Of a stretch of 26,694 nucleotides of DNA, positions 1 through 7,943 are shown one piece after another. Numbering within the stretch: position 1 is the first letter of the stretch; each line of letters begins with the position of its first letter. The position numbers and the translations under genes are program-made. Under the pieces are notes generated by a model. That model was not told the DNA's origin. It was given only the letters and a program-made list of their open reading frames with translations, and did no database searches. The stretch comes from CAZEQD01 sp964514305 (GTDB lineage: Bacteria > Acidobacteriota > Aminicenantia > Aminicenantales > Aminicenantaceae): the NCBI GenBank assembly GCA_964514305.1, contig CAZEQD010000027.1:1-26694 (forward strand). Reading direction: 5' to 3'.

Positions 1-2
1 AA

Positions 3-452
3 AAGTGGGTCATTTTCTTTGCCATTTTTGGGTACTTTATTTTACCATTAGCACAAGAGAGGAGAGTAAAGTTCAATTTCATACTGGGAGTCCCATTTAT
101 TAAGTTGGTAGCTATTACTCAAGGGAAGGCGAGCTTCCTTTCACAAAAGAGTCGACAAGAATGACATTAGTGCCTATCGGAATTGGACTAAAGCTGATGA
201 TTCAGAGGAATATAGTCAATCCATATGTAGGACTTGGATCAGTTATATATATACAAAGAGAAAAATCCGATTGGAGTAGCTGATGGAACAGGAATAGGGA
301 TAATGGGAGAATTAGGATGTTATTTCAGAATAGCTGGAGGATTTCTGATTGATGCATCAGTTTATTATAGTTACTGCGAGGTGAAGCCTCAGAAAATTAA
401 GAAAGATCTAGGAGGAGTTCGAGTTGGGATGGGCTTAGGATATTCTTTCTGA
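3..452 (+). pseudogene. Outer-membrane beta-barrel protein remnant, twice frameshifted, 5' end off window
   Basis: Three consecutive frames together read as one small outer-membrane barrel protein. Positions 3-161 give a hydrophobic signal-like stretch ending LPLAQ followed by KFNFILGVPF. Positions 161 to about 245 give TLVPIGIGLKL and NPYVGLGS. From about 240 to 452 the third frame gives GIGIMGELGCYFRI, DASVYYSY and a C-terminal GMGLGYSF. Alternating small and aromatic residues and a terminal Phe are typical of outer-membrane beta-barrels. The switches lie near 160 and inside the TATATATA run near 243-250. Either the gene is decayed or the assembly has indels. The specific family cannot be named. 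Confidence 0.55.
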
Positions 453-658
453 GGCAAGTGGAAGTCAGTATGATTCTGCTCCCGAAGTCTAAATGATAGC
501 AAAGCGTTTATTACCTTATAAAGAAAAACGTTTAGAGGGAAGAAAATTCTCATGGAAGAAATCAATATTATGAAAGATTAATTGCATTTCTATGTTAATA
601 GAGAGAGGAAAAACAGGATGATTGATTTGTTAGTGAAAAATTCAAAAGTAAAATTTGC

Positions 659-1378
659 TCATGGCTTCGCTTCAAAATACAGGGAATAAGGACGATGTTC
701 CATTCTATCAATGCAGCCGCCAGGAAAGTCACCATCACGCCATTCCGTGCGTCTTACTCGAGAAAAATTGGCTTCTTTTAAGACATGCTTTAGGGTTTCA
801 GCGTCGTAACCGCCAAAGTGTTCCCCCTCCTGAATAAAGACATAGTTCAGAGCTTCCATCCTAGTTCTAAATTTTGCTTTGTGTCTGTCATCACAACAGC
901 CTACCTGATTTAAGAGTTCACATTCAGGATTAAGATAGCTTTTTATATACAGATGTGCATCAGGAGTGATCACTCGTAAAACTCCATCTGGTTGAAGACA
1001 GCGCCGACATTCACGGAGAAATGGCATAAGCTCATCTGTGGGGTTGAGATGCTCTAAAAAGTGTTCGACATGGATACCGATACAGGATTCATCTGCCAGT
1101 GGGAGCTGACGCCGGGTATCTGCTCTTAATGTCAGATGAGGCTGGTTATACAGATCAAGATTCACCCAATTTGGCTTGCCATAAGGGCCACTGCCTATGT
1201 TGACCAATAAGTTTCTTTTTTTTCTCAGATTCTTTATTTTGGCTCTATACTCCGGATGCAATTTATGGAGCGTTCGCACCCACCAGGCACAAAGCTCAAC
1301 GCGGATATGACCGGAAACATGGAGATTGACAGGAAGTTTAGGTATTAACAGATCTCCAAGATGTTTCTTTAAAGACAT
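659..1378 (-). CDS. Class I SAM-dependent methyltransferase
   Basis: The 239-residue protein has the class I methyltransferase signature. Motif I, LVNIGSGP, is at about residues 58-65, and an acidic residue ends the second strand (WVNLDLY, Asp75). The segment ADTRRQLPLADES followed by HVEHFLEHL (about 86-111) resembles the post-II region of Methyltransf_11/23 proteins that act on small molecules or sugars. LQPDGVLRVITPD (128-140) is the usual motif III. The arrangement is like methyltransferases of surface-polysaccharide clusters, but no glycosyltransferase neighbours are present, so the substrate is unknown. A TAGTATACTA palindrome containing a TATACT -10-like hexamer lies at about 1390-1399, just upstream of the start; the ribosome-binding site is weak (AAGGG). 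Confidence 0.8.
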   Translation of the reverse strand: MSLKKHLGDLLIPKLPVNLHVSGHIRVELCAWWVRTLHKLHPEYRAKIKNLRKKRNLLVNIGSGPYGKPNWVNLDLYNQPHLTLRADTRRQLPLADESCIGIHVEHFLEHLNPTDELMPFLRECRRCLQPDGVLRVITPDAHLYIKSYLNPECELLNQVGCCDDRHKAKFRTRMEALNYVFIQEGEHFGGYDAETLKHVLKEANFSRVRRTEWRDGDFPGGCIDRMEHRPYSLYFEAKP

Positions 1379-1514
1379 TGGCGCCCTTTTAGTATACTAT
1401 AAAAAGAGAAAAAAATAATGTGATGTTTGCATATGATTGACTTTGTTTCATGATTCTCATGGCTCTTAACAGAGGATTAAGATGTAAGCGTTCTTCCCTA
1501 TTCTCAATTCTTAG

Positions 1515-1967
1515 TTACCTGCACCTTTGCCAATCAGAATCCATGTAAAAATGTTCAAGCTCTTTCCAAAAATCCTTTATGTCACATGTCATGATGGTTA
1601 GGTCCTGGTTTTTACCTGTTATATCCCGGATGTAGTCAGGAATGGTAGTCTTCTGTTGGAATCCCAGTTTTTGACATATTCTCATCGCCGCAGTCTGCTG
1701 TCTCATTATCTCAGCTACGATCTTTTCCACTTTTTTCTTTTCTGCAAGCAGACAGAGTTCTCTCATCATTATCATGCCAAGTCCTTTACGCCGAAAATCT
1801 TCGGCAACAATCACTCTTATTTCTCCGTGATATTTACGCCATTCTTCCTTAAAGAGCTCAAGAGTGCCGTCAGCTACAATGCCATCTCCATGCAAGGTAA
1901 CAATACGAATAATTCTCCCATATTTCACCGCCTTAATCTTCTGTTCAACAGCATTTTTATCAGTCAC
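1515..1967 (-). CDS. GNAT-family N-acetyltransferase, probably N-terminally truncated
   Basis: The protein carries the GNAT acetyl-CoA pyrophosphate-binding motif A, EIRVIVAEDFRRKGLG (residues 49-64), with the R-x-x-G-x-G signature at 59-64. It then has the helix MIMMRELCLLAEKKKVEKIVAEI and motif B around AAMRICQKLGF. The start is GTG; no in-frame ATG or good ribosome-binding site precedes it. The frame stays open for 20 codons upstream to a stop at 2028-2030, and those codons read RKNRKPNSFYDDV, which looks like coding sequence of this family. The usual first 40 or so residues of such acetyltransferases are absent, so I infer a 5' truncation. Substrate unknown. Confidence 0.7.
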   Translation of the reverse strand: MTDKNAVEQKIKAVKYGRIIRIVTLHGDGIVADGTLELFKEEWRKYHGEIRVIVAEDFRRKGLGMIMMRELCLLAEKKKVEKIVAEIMRQQTAAMRICQKLGFQQKTTIPDYIRDITGKNQDLTIMTCDIKDFWKELEHFYMDSDWQRCR

Positions 1968-2177
1968 ATCATCATAGAAGGAATTTGGTTTTCTGTTCTT
2001 GCGGCCGAGTGAGCTTTTTGTGTTGATTTACCCATCCAAAAATCGCAAGGAAGTATAAATCACGACAAAAGGGATGTCAAAGACAATAGGAAGTCGCTCA
2101 TGGCGGTCAAAAAAGCGGCAAGAAAGCTCAAAAGCGCTCAAAATTGCGTAGAAGGCTCCTTCCGGTCAAGGAGAAAA

Positions 2178-2650
2178 TCATGAAAAATAATCGGCCGGAA
2201 TCTCGGAGTCCAAGAAGAGTTCCTGCGAGACCATATGAGGAGGTGGAGGTCTCTCGGCGACAAAGGTCAGCTTGAGGTGATTGATGATGCGATCCACCAC
2301 GGCACAGTCGGTGATGAAGGCAATGATACGCATTTCCCCCTGGCATCGGGGGCAGGACAAAGGATCAACCTCATAGACTTTTACAGGGGGTTACCGCAGT
2401 CGAGGCGTAGTGGCGAGGAGCAAAGCGACGCAGCCATCTCATGCCACCCCCCCGAGGCACTATGGGATCACCACGCTCTCTTCGTTCGCTCGTGATGACC
2501 TGCGGCCACCTCTTTGATGATGGGCCGGAGGAAACCGTACTCCTTCTCAAACCGGCTCTCATACTCGGCCAGGAACTGGTCAAAGTAATGGAAAAGCACT
2601 CGGTAGAGCACGGTGCGCTCTGGATGTCGGGGGCGGTAAACTCCTGCCAT
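2178..2650 (-). pseudogene. IS91-like (Y2) transposase remnant, N- and C-terminal pieces
   Basis: Two pieces of one transposase lie in order on the minus strand. The N-terminal piece starts at ATG 2650 and reads YRPRHPERTVLYRVL, then FLAEYESRFEKEYGFLRPII, as in the zinc-binding N-terminus of IS91/IS801-type transposases. The C-terminal piece (about 2385-2178) reads VYEVDPLSCPRCQGEMRIIA and then RIINHLKL and RPPPP, the typical zinc-ribbon tail of that family. The catalytic middle, roughly 250 residues with the Y2 motif, is missing, and its place is taken by the palindromic repeat at 2407-2499. The copy cannot be active. Confidence 0.7.
2407..2499. repeat. Imperfect palindromic repeat element inside the transposase remnant
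   Basis: The left arm reads GGCGAGGAGCAAAGCGACG and continues CAGCCATCTC. The right arm, read from the other strand, is GTCATCACGAGCGAACGAAG followed by AGAGCGTGGTGATC. Both are variants of the widespread GTCATTGCGAG...GCAATCTC type of mobile palindromic repeat seen between genes in many environmental genomes. The arms enclose a short C-rich centre (CCACCCCCCCGAGG). The transposase frame stops being recognisable at exactly these borders. No clear target-site duplication is visible. Confidence 0.6.
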
Positions 2651-2929
2651 AGCTGGAGCAATACATCAAGAAGTGGACCAACTTGCAAAAATTAAACTCT
2701 CTGGGTATATCTGCCTAAAAGAGGCCGGGCAGAAGACAGACAGATGCTTGATCAGCTGAGACTGCAACCCCAGAAGTAGATCCAGCTGAATGTGCTCGCC
2801 CGTACTCTCCCATCCTCTCTCCAGCCACGTCTCCGAAACATTGGCCGTTTCTCTGACATAGCTGAAATCCAGAACAGAATAAATTGAAAGATCCTTGACA
2901 GAACAAAAATAATACAAGAAACAGAGGCC

Positions 2930-3253
2930 AAAGATGATCTTATTAAATTCTACCTCCTCGGAGCTCCTCCTGTCTACTGGCTCGATCTTCACGGCTATAA
3001 CCCAGCTCAAGCTGCTAAAAATATCAAACAGCCGCTGCTTATTCTCCAGGGAGGCAGAGATTACCAGGTTACCAGGGAGGATTTCAACAACTGGAAAAAG
3101 GCTCTTTCAGCCAGGAAAAACGTTACCTTTAAATTTTATCCCCAGCTTAACCATCTTTTTATGGCTGGAAAAGGCAAAATCACGCCGGCTGAATACAATA
3201 GAGCCGGCCACATATCTAAAGCTGTTATTGAAGATATCGCCCACTGGATAAAA
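2930..3253 (+). pseudogene. C-terminal remnant of an alpha/beta hydrolase
   Basis: The frame opens after a stop at 2885-2887. From about 2930 it reads FYLLGAPPVYWLDLHGYNP, then QPLLILQGGRDYQVT, FNNWKKAL, VTFKFYPQLNHLFMAG, and ends near VIEDIAHWIK. This is the last third of a dienelactone-hydrolase-like alpha/beta hydrolase: LLILQGGRDYQV holds the acidic residue of the triad (Asp) and PQLNHLF the catalytic His. The nucleophile elbow (GxSxG) and everything before it are missing, and there is no start codon or ribosome-binding site. It cannot make an active hydrolase. The same frame runs straight into a TPR segment. Confidence 0.7.
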
Positions 3254-3595
3254 ATGGCAGCCACCTATTATGTTTTGCCCGACTACGCCCTTGTCTCTCC
3301 TCAGGAGTTCTTTCTTAAGGCAGAGGCTGCGGCCAAGAAGGCTATAGAACTGGATAGTAATAATCTGGAGGCATACACCATACTGGCCATGATAAATCAA
3401 TACGACTGGGAGTGGAAAGCGGCTGAAGAAGATCTTAAGCGGGCTATCACTATAAATCCCAACTACCCTTTAGCTCATTATTGGTATGGCCTGTTATTGT
3501 CATACAGAGGAAATTTCTCAATGGCTATCAAAGAGATAAAAAAAGCTATTGAGCTTGATCCTCTTTCTATTCCAGCTAAAGAAACCTGGGAGTAA
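3161..3595 (+). CDS. Chimeric open frame: hydrolase tail joined to TPR repeats
   Basis: The first ATG in the frame is inside the hydrolase tail, so a predicted protein of 144 residues would have about 31 residues of hydrolase end (to WIK at 3253) followed by TPR repeats. The TPR part starts MAATYYVLPDYALVSPQEFF and contains three units with the usual A/G/Y spacing, for example KAIELDSNNLEAYTILA and RAITINPNYPLAHYWYG. This is the type of TPR block found at the C-terminus of acidobacterial kinases and TolB-like or winged-helix proteins, whose N-terminus is missing here. The join at 3253/3254 is probably a deletion that happened to be in frame. Expression is doubtful. Confidence 0.5.
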   Translation: MAGKGKITPAEYNRAGHISKAVIEDIAHWIKMAATYYVLPDYALVSPQEFFLKAEAAAKKAIELDSNNLEAYTILAMINQYDWEWKAAEEDLKRAITINPNYPLAHYWYGLLLSYRGNFSMAIKEIKKAIELDPLSIPAKETWE

Positions 3596-3597
3596 CT

Positions 3598-3729
3598 TAT
3601 TACTTTTATCTGGAAAAAGCCTACCAAGTAAAGGACCAATGGCTTCGCTATCTAAAACTGCCCACAATCTTTGACCAAGTTCGATCTGACACCAGATATA
3701 AAAGAATTCTCAGCCAAATAGGACTCTAA
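3598..3729 (+). pseudogene. Terminal fragment of the TPR protein, in a different frame
   Basis: Just after the stop at 3593-3595, another frame reads YYFYLEKAYQVKDQWLRYLK and continues PTIFDQVRSDTRYKRILSQIGL before TAA. This pattern (LEKAYE..DPWL..LK..P.FD.LRSDPRF..LL...GL) is the usual end of the large TPR proteins to which 3254-3595 belongs. One or more TPR units between the two pieces are deleted and the frame is shifted, so the whole stretch 3254-3729 is a broken gene end. Confidence 0.6.
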
Positions 3730-3752
3730 TCAGAACCAGCTTTTGACAATAA

Positions 3753-4112
3753 CTTTTAGTTTGGAACGCCATCCGTCTTGCCTCAGAATTTCATTCTTAT
3801 TCAGAGACAGTCAGGGCTTCCATTTTAGCCCTTGGGTTTGATCGCCTTGATCCTTACGGAATTTGTTTTAGCCTGGTGGGAATTCATGTTTTTTACTTTA
3901 ATTACTTGGGTCTGCGCTTTCGCTTCTTCCCTCGGTGGATAGCCTATCTCGGCTTCTCAGGTGGTATTCTTCTCCAGTTTGTCCTGGTATGCACAGTCAT
4001 GCATATCGGCTTAATGATCGATCTAGCGGCTGAACTAGGCGGGATTATCCTTTTTCCGATCTGGCTCATCTCATTTGGCTTATGGCCTTTGAAAGGAACA
4101 ATAAAACATTAG
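3753..4112 (+). pseudogene. Membrane-protein fragment, possibly DUF4386-like C-terminal half
   Basis: The frame is open from the stop at 3750-3752 to the stop ending at 4112. It reads VWNAIRLASEFHSY, DPYGICFSLVGIHVFYF, RFRFFPRWIAYLGFSGGI, a long hydrophobic helix, and finally IILFPIWLISFGLWPLKG. Three transmembrane segments can be seen. The pattern of a helix ending in a short Arg-rich loop with F-P-R-W, followed by more helices, resembles the C-terminal half of DUF4386 membrane proteins, but the match is by eye. The only in-frame start is GTG at 3876, in the middle of a helix, without a ribosome-binding site, so I treat it as a 5'-truncated remnant. Confidence 0.4.
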
Positions 4113-4349
4113 AGAGAACAATTCTGCCGGGTAAAGCGGATGAACGGTAATTCTAAAAATTTAAAAAAGCGTTCGGTCTCTTAAACTATCAGAAATAAAA
4201 TCTTTCTGCTTCATTAAGGGATGGTTAAAACAGCAACAGAAGCTGCCTCTCGACATGGCCGCCAAAAAGTAATTTCTTGTCTATATAGTCAATATCTGAG
4301 GCAGTAATCCTTGACCTTAAGGAAAGAGGTTGAAGCCTAAAATCAATTA

Positions 4350-4709
4350 ATGATACAAAAACAGGATATTTATGATCAGGTTCTAAGGCGTTCCTCCCTC
4401 GAGGAAATGTTCCAACCTCAGATTGAAATCAAAGGGCTTGATCCAAATTTCAGAGGCGAAAACCGCCAGGATGCCATGGGTCTAACCCTTTTTATTGAAG
4501 ACAATTATAATATGCATTTCATCGGTCACAGCGGCGGACAAAACGCTTTTGTTACCCATTTTTATTTGAATCCTGAGTCAAGAACAGCCTATATCATCGG
4601 CTTCAATACTCTCGCTTCAGGAAAAGAACAGAACACGCGAACTCTAGACAGGAAAATAAAAGACTATCTTTTCAAGAATATTTTCCCTCTGTTTAATAAA
4701 CAGCAATAA
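4350..4709 (+). pseudogene. C-terminal remnant of a serine beta-lactamase-family hydrolase
   Basis: The 119-residue frame contains RSSLEEMFQPQ, then GLTLFIEDNYNMHFIGHSGG, and QNAFVTHFYLNPESRTAYII. This is the end of a class C beta-lactamase/penicillin-binding-type serine hydrolase (PF00144), where H-x-G(G) is the third catalytic motif. The SxxK and YxN motifs, which lie about 250 residues upstream, are absent, and a stop is found at 4338-4340. The ATG at 4350 has no Shine-Dalgarno sequence. It converges on and overlaps the DUF3160 gene by 17 bases. Not expected to be functional. Confidence 0.65.
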
Positions 4710-6828
4710 AACTCTTGGTCCAGGCAGGCTGGGCAGGCCTTCTATTCTTTTTTCCCATCTCCTGCCATTTCTCATCTGTCAGGCGGTCATCCAAGGGGTG
4801 TTTAAACTCATAATAGGAAAAAGCTGCTCCCTGACACAACCTGTAGCCTTTCCTATCTTTGATGATAACATAGAGATTGAAAGGAGAGCCCACGCTTTCT
4901 TCCAGAACCTGTTTGGTGTTTAAATCTGTATGAACATCAGCTACAAGATCGATTCTTTCATCTGTACCGGATGTTATTTTCTCCATGATATGGGAAGGAA
5001 AGCTCTTGAGAGAAGCCAGCACCCTGCCAATATTCCAGATAAGCTCGTATTCCTCTTGGCTTAAGGCCTCACCCCTAAGCTCCTTTTCAGAAATAGAGGC
5101 TAATCTTTCTGAAAGGGATTCAAACTTCTTTATTTTCTCCCCAACTATGGGAACCGAGAGGCTAAGCTCTTTTATAATTTCTCTTAAAACAGTCATCATC
5201 TCTTTTATCTTTTGATAGACTTCCGGATAGGGCTCGACAAAGCCAAAGGTAAAAATAGGTTTTTCGGGTATCATTCCTCTAACCATCATGGTGTAGCTTT
5301 GTTTGGCATAGAGGATGGTATCATGCCTCAATTCAGCCCAAGAACCTAAAGTTGTCTGAAGCTCTTTATCCAGCCAAGCTTTATTCTTCATAAACAGGGG
5401 AATGCTCTCTCTCTTTGGTTCTTTTATTAAAGACCGTAAGCAATCAAGCCATCTCCAATACAGATTTTGCTGCCATTCTTGTTTTTTCAGGGCAGAAAAT
5501 TCTTTTTTTAGCTTGTTCAGTTGCTGATAATAGTCTTCATACTCAGTATCTCCTTCCTCTTCCAGGATTTCGAGAGCCCTTTTAGAACCGAGAACAGCTA
5601 ATACATCCAATCCCCGGGGAAAGGCTCTGGCCGGCCCCACATTGGGAAGAACCTCCATGGTGAAAGGCTGGCCACTGCCCGTATATCTAAGAATAGCCTT
5701 TCCCCCCTGGCGGCCAAAGACAAGTTGTTGAAATATATAGGAATCAGGGATAAATTTCTGGCCCATAAAGCGAAAACCTTTGGTGGTTATAGCAGCCTCT
5801 CCTTCTTCAACAAAAGCAGCTCCAGAAAGTATCCTAGGCGGCCGCCGCTTCAGAGCTTCAGCTACGAATTCAGATAACTTAGCCTGATCGTTGTACTTAT
5901 CTACCGGCTCTTCAGATGGAAATATCTTCTCAATTAGCTCAATGTAATCATTCGCATCTAGATCATCGCTGCTGCCTATAAAATATACAGTGGGTTTATA
6001 AAGCATGGCCCACAGTTTATAGGCCGCTTCATCTCTTTTTAAAGCATCAGCCATCAAAATAGCCTGAAGGGTCATTTTCTGGCCATAGACAGCCGCCTGA
6101 GGAGTCTTTCCTGGTTTAAGTTTAAAGTCAATCCTCCCATACCACATCATGGCTTTAAAATATCTTTTGAATTTTTCGTTGCGAGTATAATGACCTCGGG
6201 GAATATACTGACTGTAATCCTCATAAGCATAAGGTGTCTCAAACAGGCTGGGGTGGTCAATATAGGCTAATAGGGCCCTAAATTCCAGCCCCTTATGAGC
6301 CTCTATATTATCAATTTCCTGCTTGACCAGATCACTCAGCCCCAAACTAGGCTGAAAATTTGGCTCAAATATTTTTTTGACCACAGCAAAAAAGCCGATA
6401 TTCAGCTTGGCTATCTGCTTTACCTCCTCATCATGAGCTTCTTGGTACTGAATCTGAGAAAGATGAATCATCCTTTCAGTCAGCTCATTTGCCAGATCAT
6501 ACAGCTTCTCAATCTCCAGTATTCTCAAAACATAGTCAAAGAAAATATGAGAGGTATGTAAAATGGAGTCAGTAGTTACAAAAATTGGCTGATTTCGTTT
6601 TTTGCATTGAGAATAGATATCATACATCTCTTTCTCATACCCTGCAGTTACCACAAAGCCATTCTCTTTGAGTAATCTCTGGGCTTCTTGAGAAAGAGCT
6701 GCTTTTTCCATTCCTTCCATCTCTTGCAGGCTGAAGTTATTTTTTTCCTCCTCCCCTGCCCAAAGCCAACTCTCAGTCCCAGGGACAAAGAAAATTATTA
6801 GCAACAAAAAAATCGTGGCTTTTTTCAT
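4693..6828 (-). CDS. DUF3160 family secreted protein
   Basis: The 711-residue protein begins with a signal peptide (KK, then IFLLLIIFFVPG, ending near SWLWA). The mature part follows the DUF3160 pattern: FVTTDSILHTSHIFFDYVL near residues 83-101, a Tyr-rich stretch with IPRGHYTRNEKFKRYFKAMM and WYGRIDF, then VYFIGSSDDLDANDY, and near the end DVHTDLNTKQVLEE with FNLYVIIKDRKG. The length is normal for the family, so the gene looks complete. DUF3160 has no established function; the members are large, mostly helical, exported proteins. A TATAAT hexamer on the minus strand (6850-6855), 22 bases before the start, may be the -10 box; the ribosome-binding site is weak. Confidence 0.88.
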   Translation of the reverse strand: MKKATIFLLLIIFFVPGTESWLWAGEEEKNNFSLQEMEGMEKAALSQEAQRLLKENGFVVTAGYEKEMYDIYSQCKKRNQPIFVTTDSILHTSHIFFDYVLRILEIEKLYDLANELTERMIHLSQIQYQEAHDEEVKQIAKLNIGFFAVVKKIFEPNFQPSLGLSDLVKQEIDNIEAHKGLEFRALLAYIDHPSLFETPYAYEDYSQYIPRGHYTRNEKFKRYFKAMMWYGRIDFKLKPGKTPQAAVYGQKMTLQAILMADALKRDEAAYKLWAMLYKPTVYFIGSSDDLDANDYIELIEKIFPSEEPVDKYNDQAKLSEFVAEALKRRPPRILSGAAFVEEGEAAITTKGFRFMGQKFIPDSYIFQQLVFGRQGGKAILRYTGSGQPFTMEVLPNVGPARAFPRGLDVLAVLGSKRALEILEEEGDTEYEDYYQQLNKLKKEFSALKKQEWQQNLYWRWLDCLRSLIKEPKRESIPLFMKNKAWLDKELQTTLGSWAELRHDTILYAKQSYTMMVRGMIPEKPIFTFGFVEPYPEVYQKIKEMMTVLREIIKELSLSVPIVGEKIKKFESLSERLASISEKELRGEALSQEEYELIWNIGRVLASLKSFPSHIMEKITSGTDERIDLVADVHTDLNTKQVLEESVGSPFNLYVIIKDRKGYRLCQGAAFSYYEFKHPLDDRLTDEKWQEMGKKNRRPAQPAWTKSFIAVY

Positions 6829-6981
6829 CTCAAGACCATCAACTCATTCATTATACAAAATAAAAGTGGCCATTACATAATTATTATTGTATTGCTTTAA
6901 TTTGGTCCATTTAATCAGGGGGAATCCTTCGATATAGTTATTTCCCAGATTTAAAAGATAATTGGTTGCAAAGTGACAACA

Positions 6982-7866
6982 TTAATTTTCTTCAGCCAAA
7001 AGATTAGCAATGGCCTGCCTTAATCTTTCCCCTCTCAATCCAAACTCACGGAGAATGCCTTTCTTGTCCACCAGCCACGTTGCAGGGATAGAATGGACAC
7101 TGTAGAGCCTGGCCGTTTCATCCTTCCATCCTTGGCCAGAAAAAGATACTTTCCACTTCAGATCTTCTTGACTGAGGTACTCTTCAAGTTTCTCTTTTTT
7201 AAAATCAAGGCTGATGCCTATAATTTCCAAGCCCTTGTCTTTAAATTCGGCATAGTACTTCTTAAGATTGGGCACTTCGGCCCGACAAGGAGCCCACCAG
7301 GAAGCCCAAAAATCAATGAGAACTACCTTCCCTTTTTGATGAGATAAAGTAAATTTTTTTCCTGACAGCAATTCAACTGTAAAATCTTTGGCTGGTTGGT
7401 CGAGACCGATTCTATCTTTTATTTTTTTGATTATGTTCTGGTATCTCGCGCTATCAGCAACCGCTTGAAAGCCCCTCAAGGCTGGGCTGTTGTAACGGAT
7501 GAAACCCCTATTAGCCCCTTTATCTAGCCAATCCAGGGCCTTTTGATAATCTTCCTTTTTGAGATAACAGACAAAAATATCAACGCAGTCCCAAGGAGAT
7601 TTTTTCTCAGCAATTTCCTCTTTGCGAAGAGCTGTTTGAAGAGCCTGGTCATACTGTTTGCTTTTAAAAAGAAAGTTGTATTTCCAGCCCAGGAGGCGGT
7701 GTGTTTCGCCAATTTCCTTTATTCCATCTTCTATGGTCTGGTAGGCAGCTTGATAATTCTTAGCCTTCATATATTGATTGGCTTTATTAATAATTTGTTG
7801 TTCATCTGCCAAGGCCATAAGACAAGTTATAGCCAAGATCACTAAAATTACTCCTATCTTTTTCAT
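6982..7866 (-). CDS. TlpA-like thioredoxin-fold protein with N-terminal helical repeats, first active-site Cys replaced by Trp
   Basis: The 294-residue protein has a signal peptide (to about residue 20, LMALA), a TPR-like helical region (about 25-150; for example KAKNYQAAYQTIEDG and KKEDYQKALDWLDKG) and a C-terminal TlpA/AhpC-type thioredoxin fold (155-290; DFTVELLSGKKFTL, then VVLIDFWASW, then IIGISLDF, then SIPATWLVD with the cis-Pro at 261). Family members normally carry WCxPC. Here the codons read TGG TGG GCT CCT TGT, giving W190-W191-A-P-C194. The attacking cysteine is therefore missing while the resolving one remains, so ordinary disulfide exchange is not expected. AAGGAGA (7872-7878) is a good ribosome-binding site. 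Periplasmic or membrane-attached location is inferred. Confidence 0.85.
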   Translation of the reverse strand: MKKIGVILVILAITCLMALADEQQIINKANQYMKAKNYQAAYQTIEDGIKEIGETHRLLGWKYNFLFKSKQYDQALQTALRKEEIAEKKSPWDCVDIFVCYLKKEDYQKALDWLDKGANRGFIRYNSPALRGFQAVADSARYQNIIKKIKDRIGLDQPAKDFTVELLSGKKFTLSHQKGKVVLIDFWASWWAPCRAEVPNLKKYYAEFKDKGLEIIGISLDFKKEKLEEYLSQEDLKWKVSFSGQGWKDETARLYSVHSIPATWLVDKKGILREFGLRGERLRQAIANLLAEEN

Positions 7867-7894
7867 CTATTTCTCCTTATAGATTGAGTTTCGG

Positions 7895-7921
7895 TTATAA
7901 GTATAAACAATTTACTTATAA
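7895..7921. promoter_or_regulatory. Perfect 9-bp inverted repeat, possible operator of the TlpA-like gene
   Basis: TTATAAGTA (7895-7903) and TACTTATAA (7913-7921) are perfect inverted repeats separated by nine bases. They sit between the TlpA-like start codon and its predicted -35 box and cover the -10 box, a position suited to repression. AT-rich sequence makes chance matches more likely. Confidence 0.35.
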
Positions 7922-7943
7922 TTATAGCCAAAAAAGTTGTCAT
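7915..7943 (-). promoter_or_regulatory. Sigma-70-like promoter for the TlpA-like gene
   Basis: On the minus strand ATGACA (7938-7943) and TATAAG (7915-7920) are separated by exactly 17 bases, and transcription would start about 40 bases before the ATG at 7866. Confidence 0.45.

Noticed and set aside
2120..2145. GCTCAAAAGCGCTCAAAA direct repeat as an IS91 terminus
   Set aside because: Too short and not at a definable element border; it may be chance in AT-rich sequence.
2666..3010. 114-residue minus-strand open frame (and a nested 63-residue one at 2715-2906)
   Set aside because: Antisense to the hydrolase remnant over part of its length, with no recognisable motif or ribosome-binding site. 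The stretch 2700-2885 has no assignable gene on either strand.
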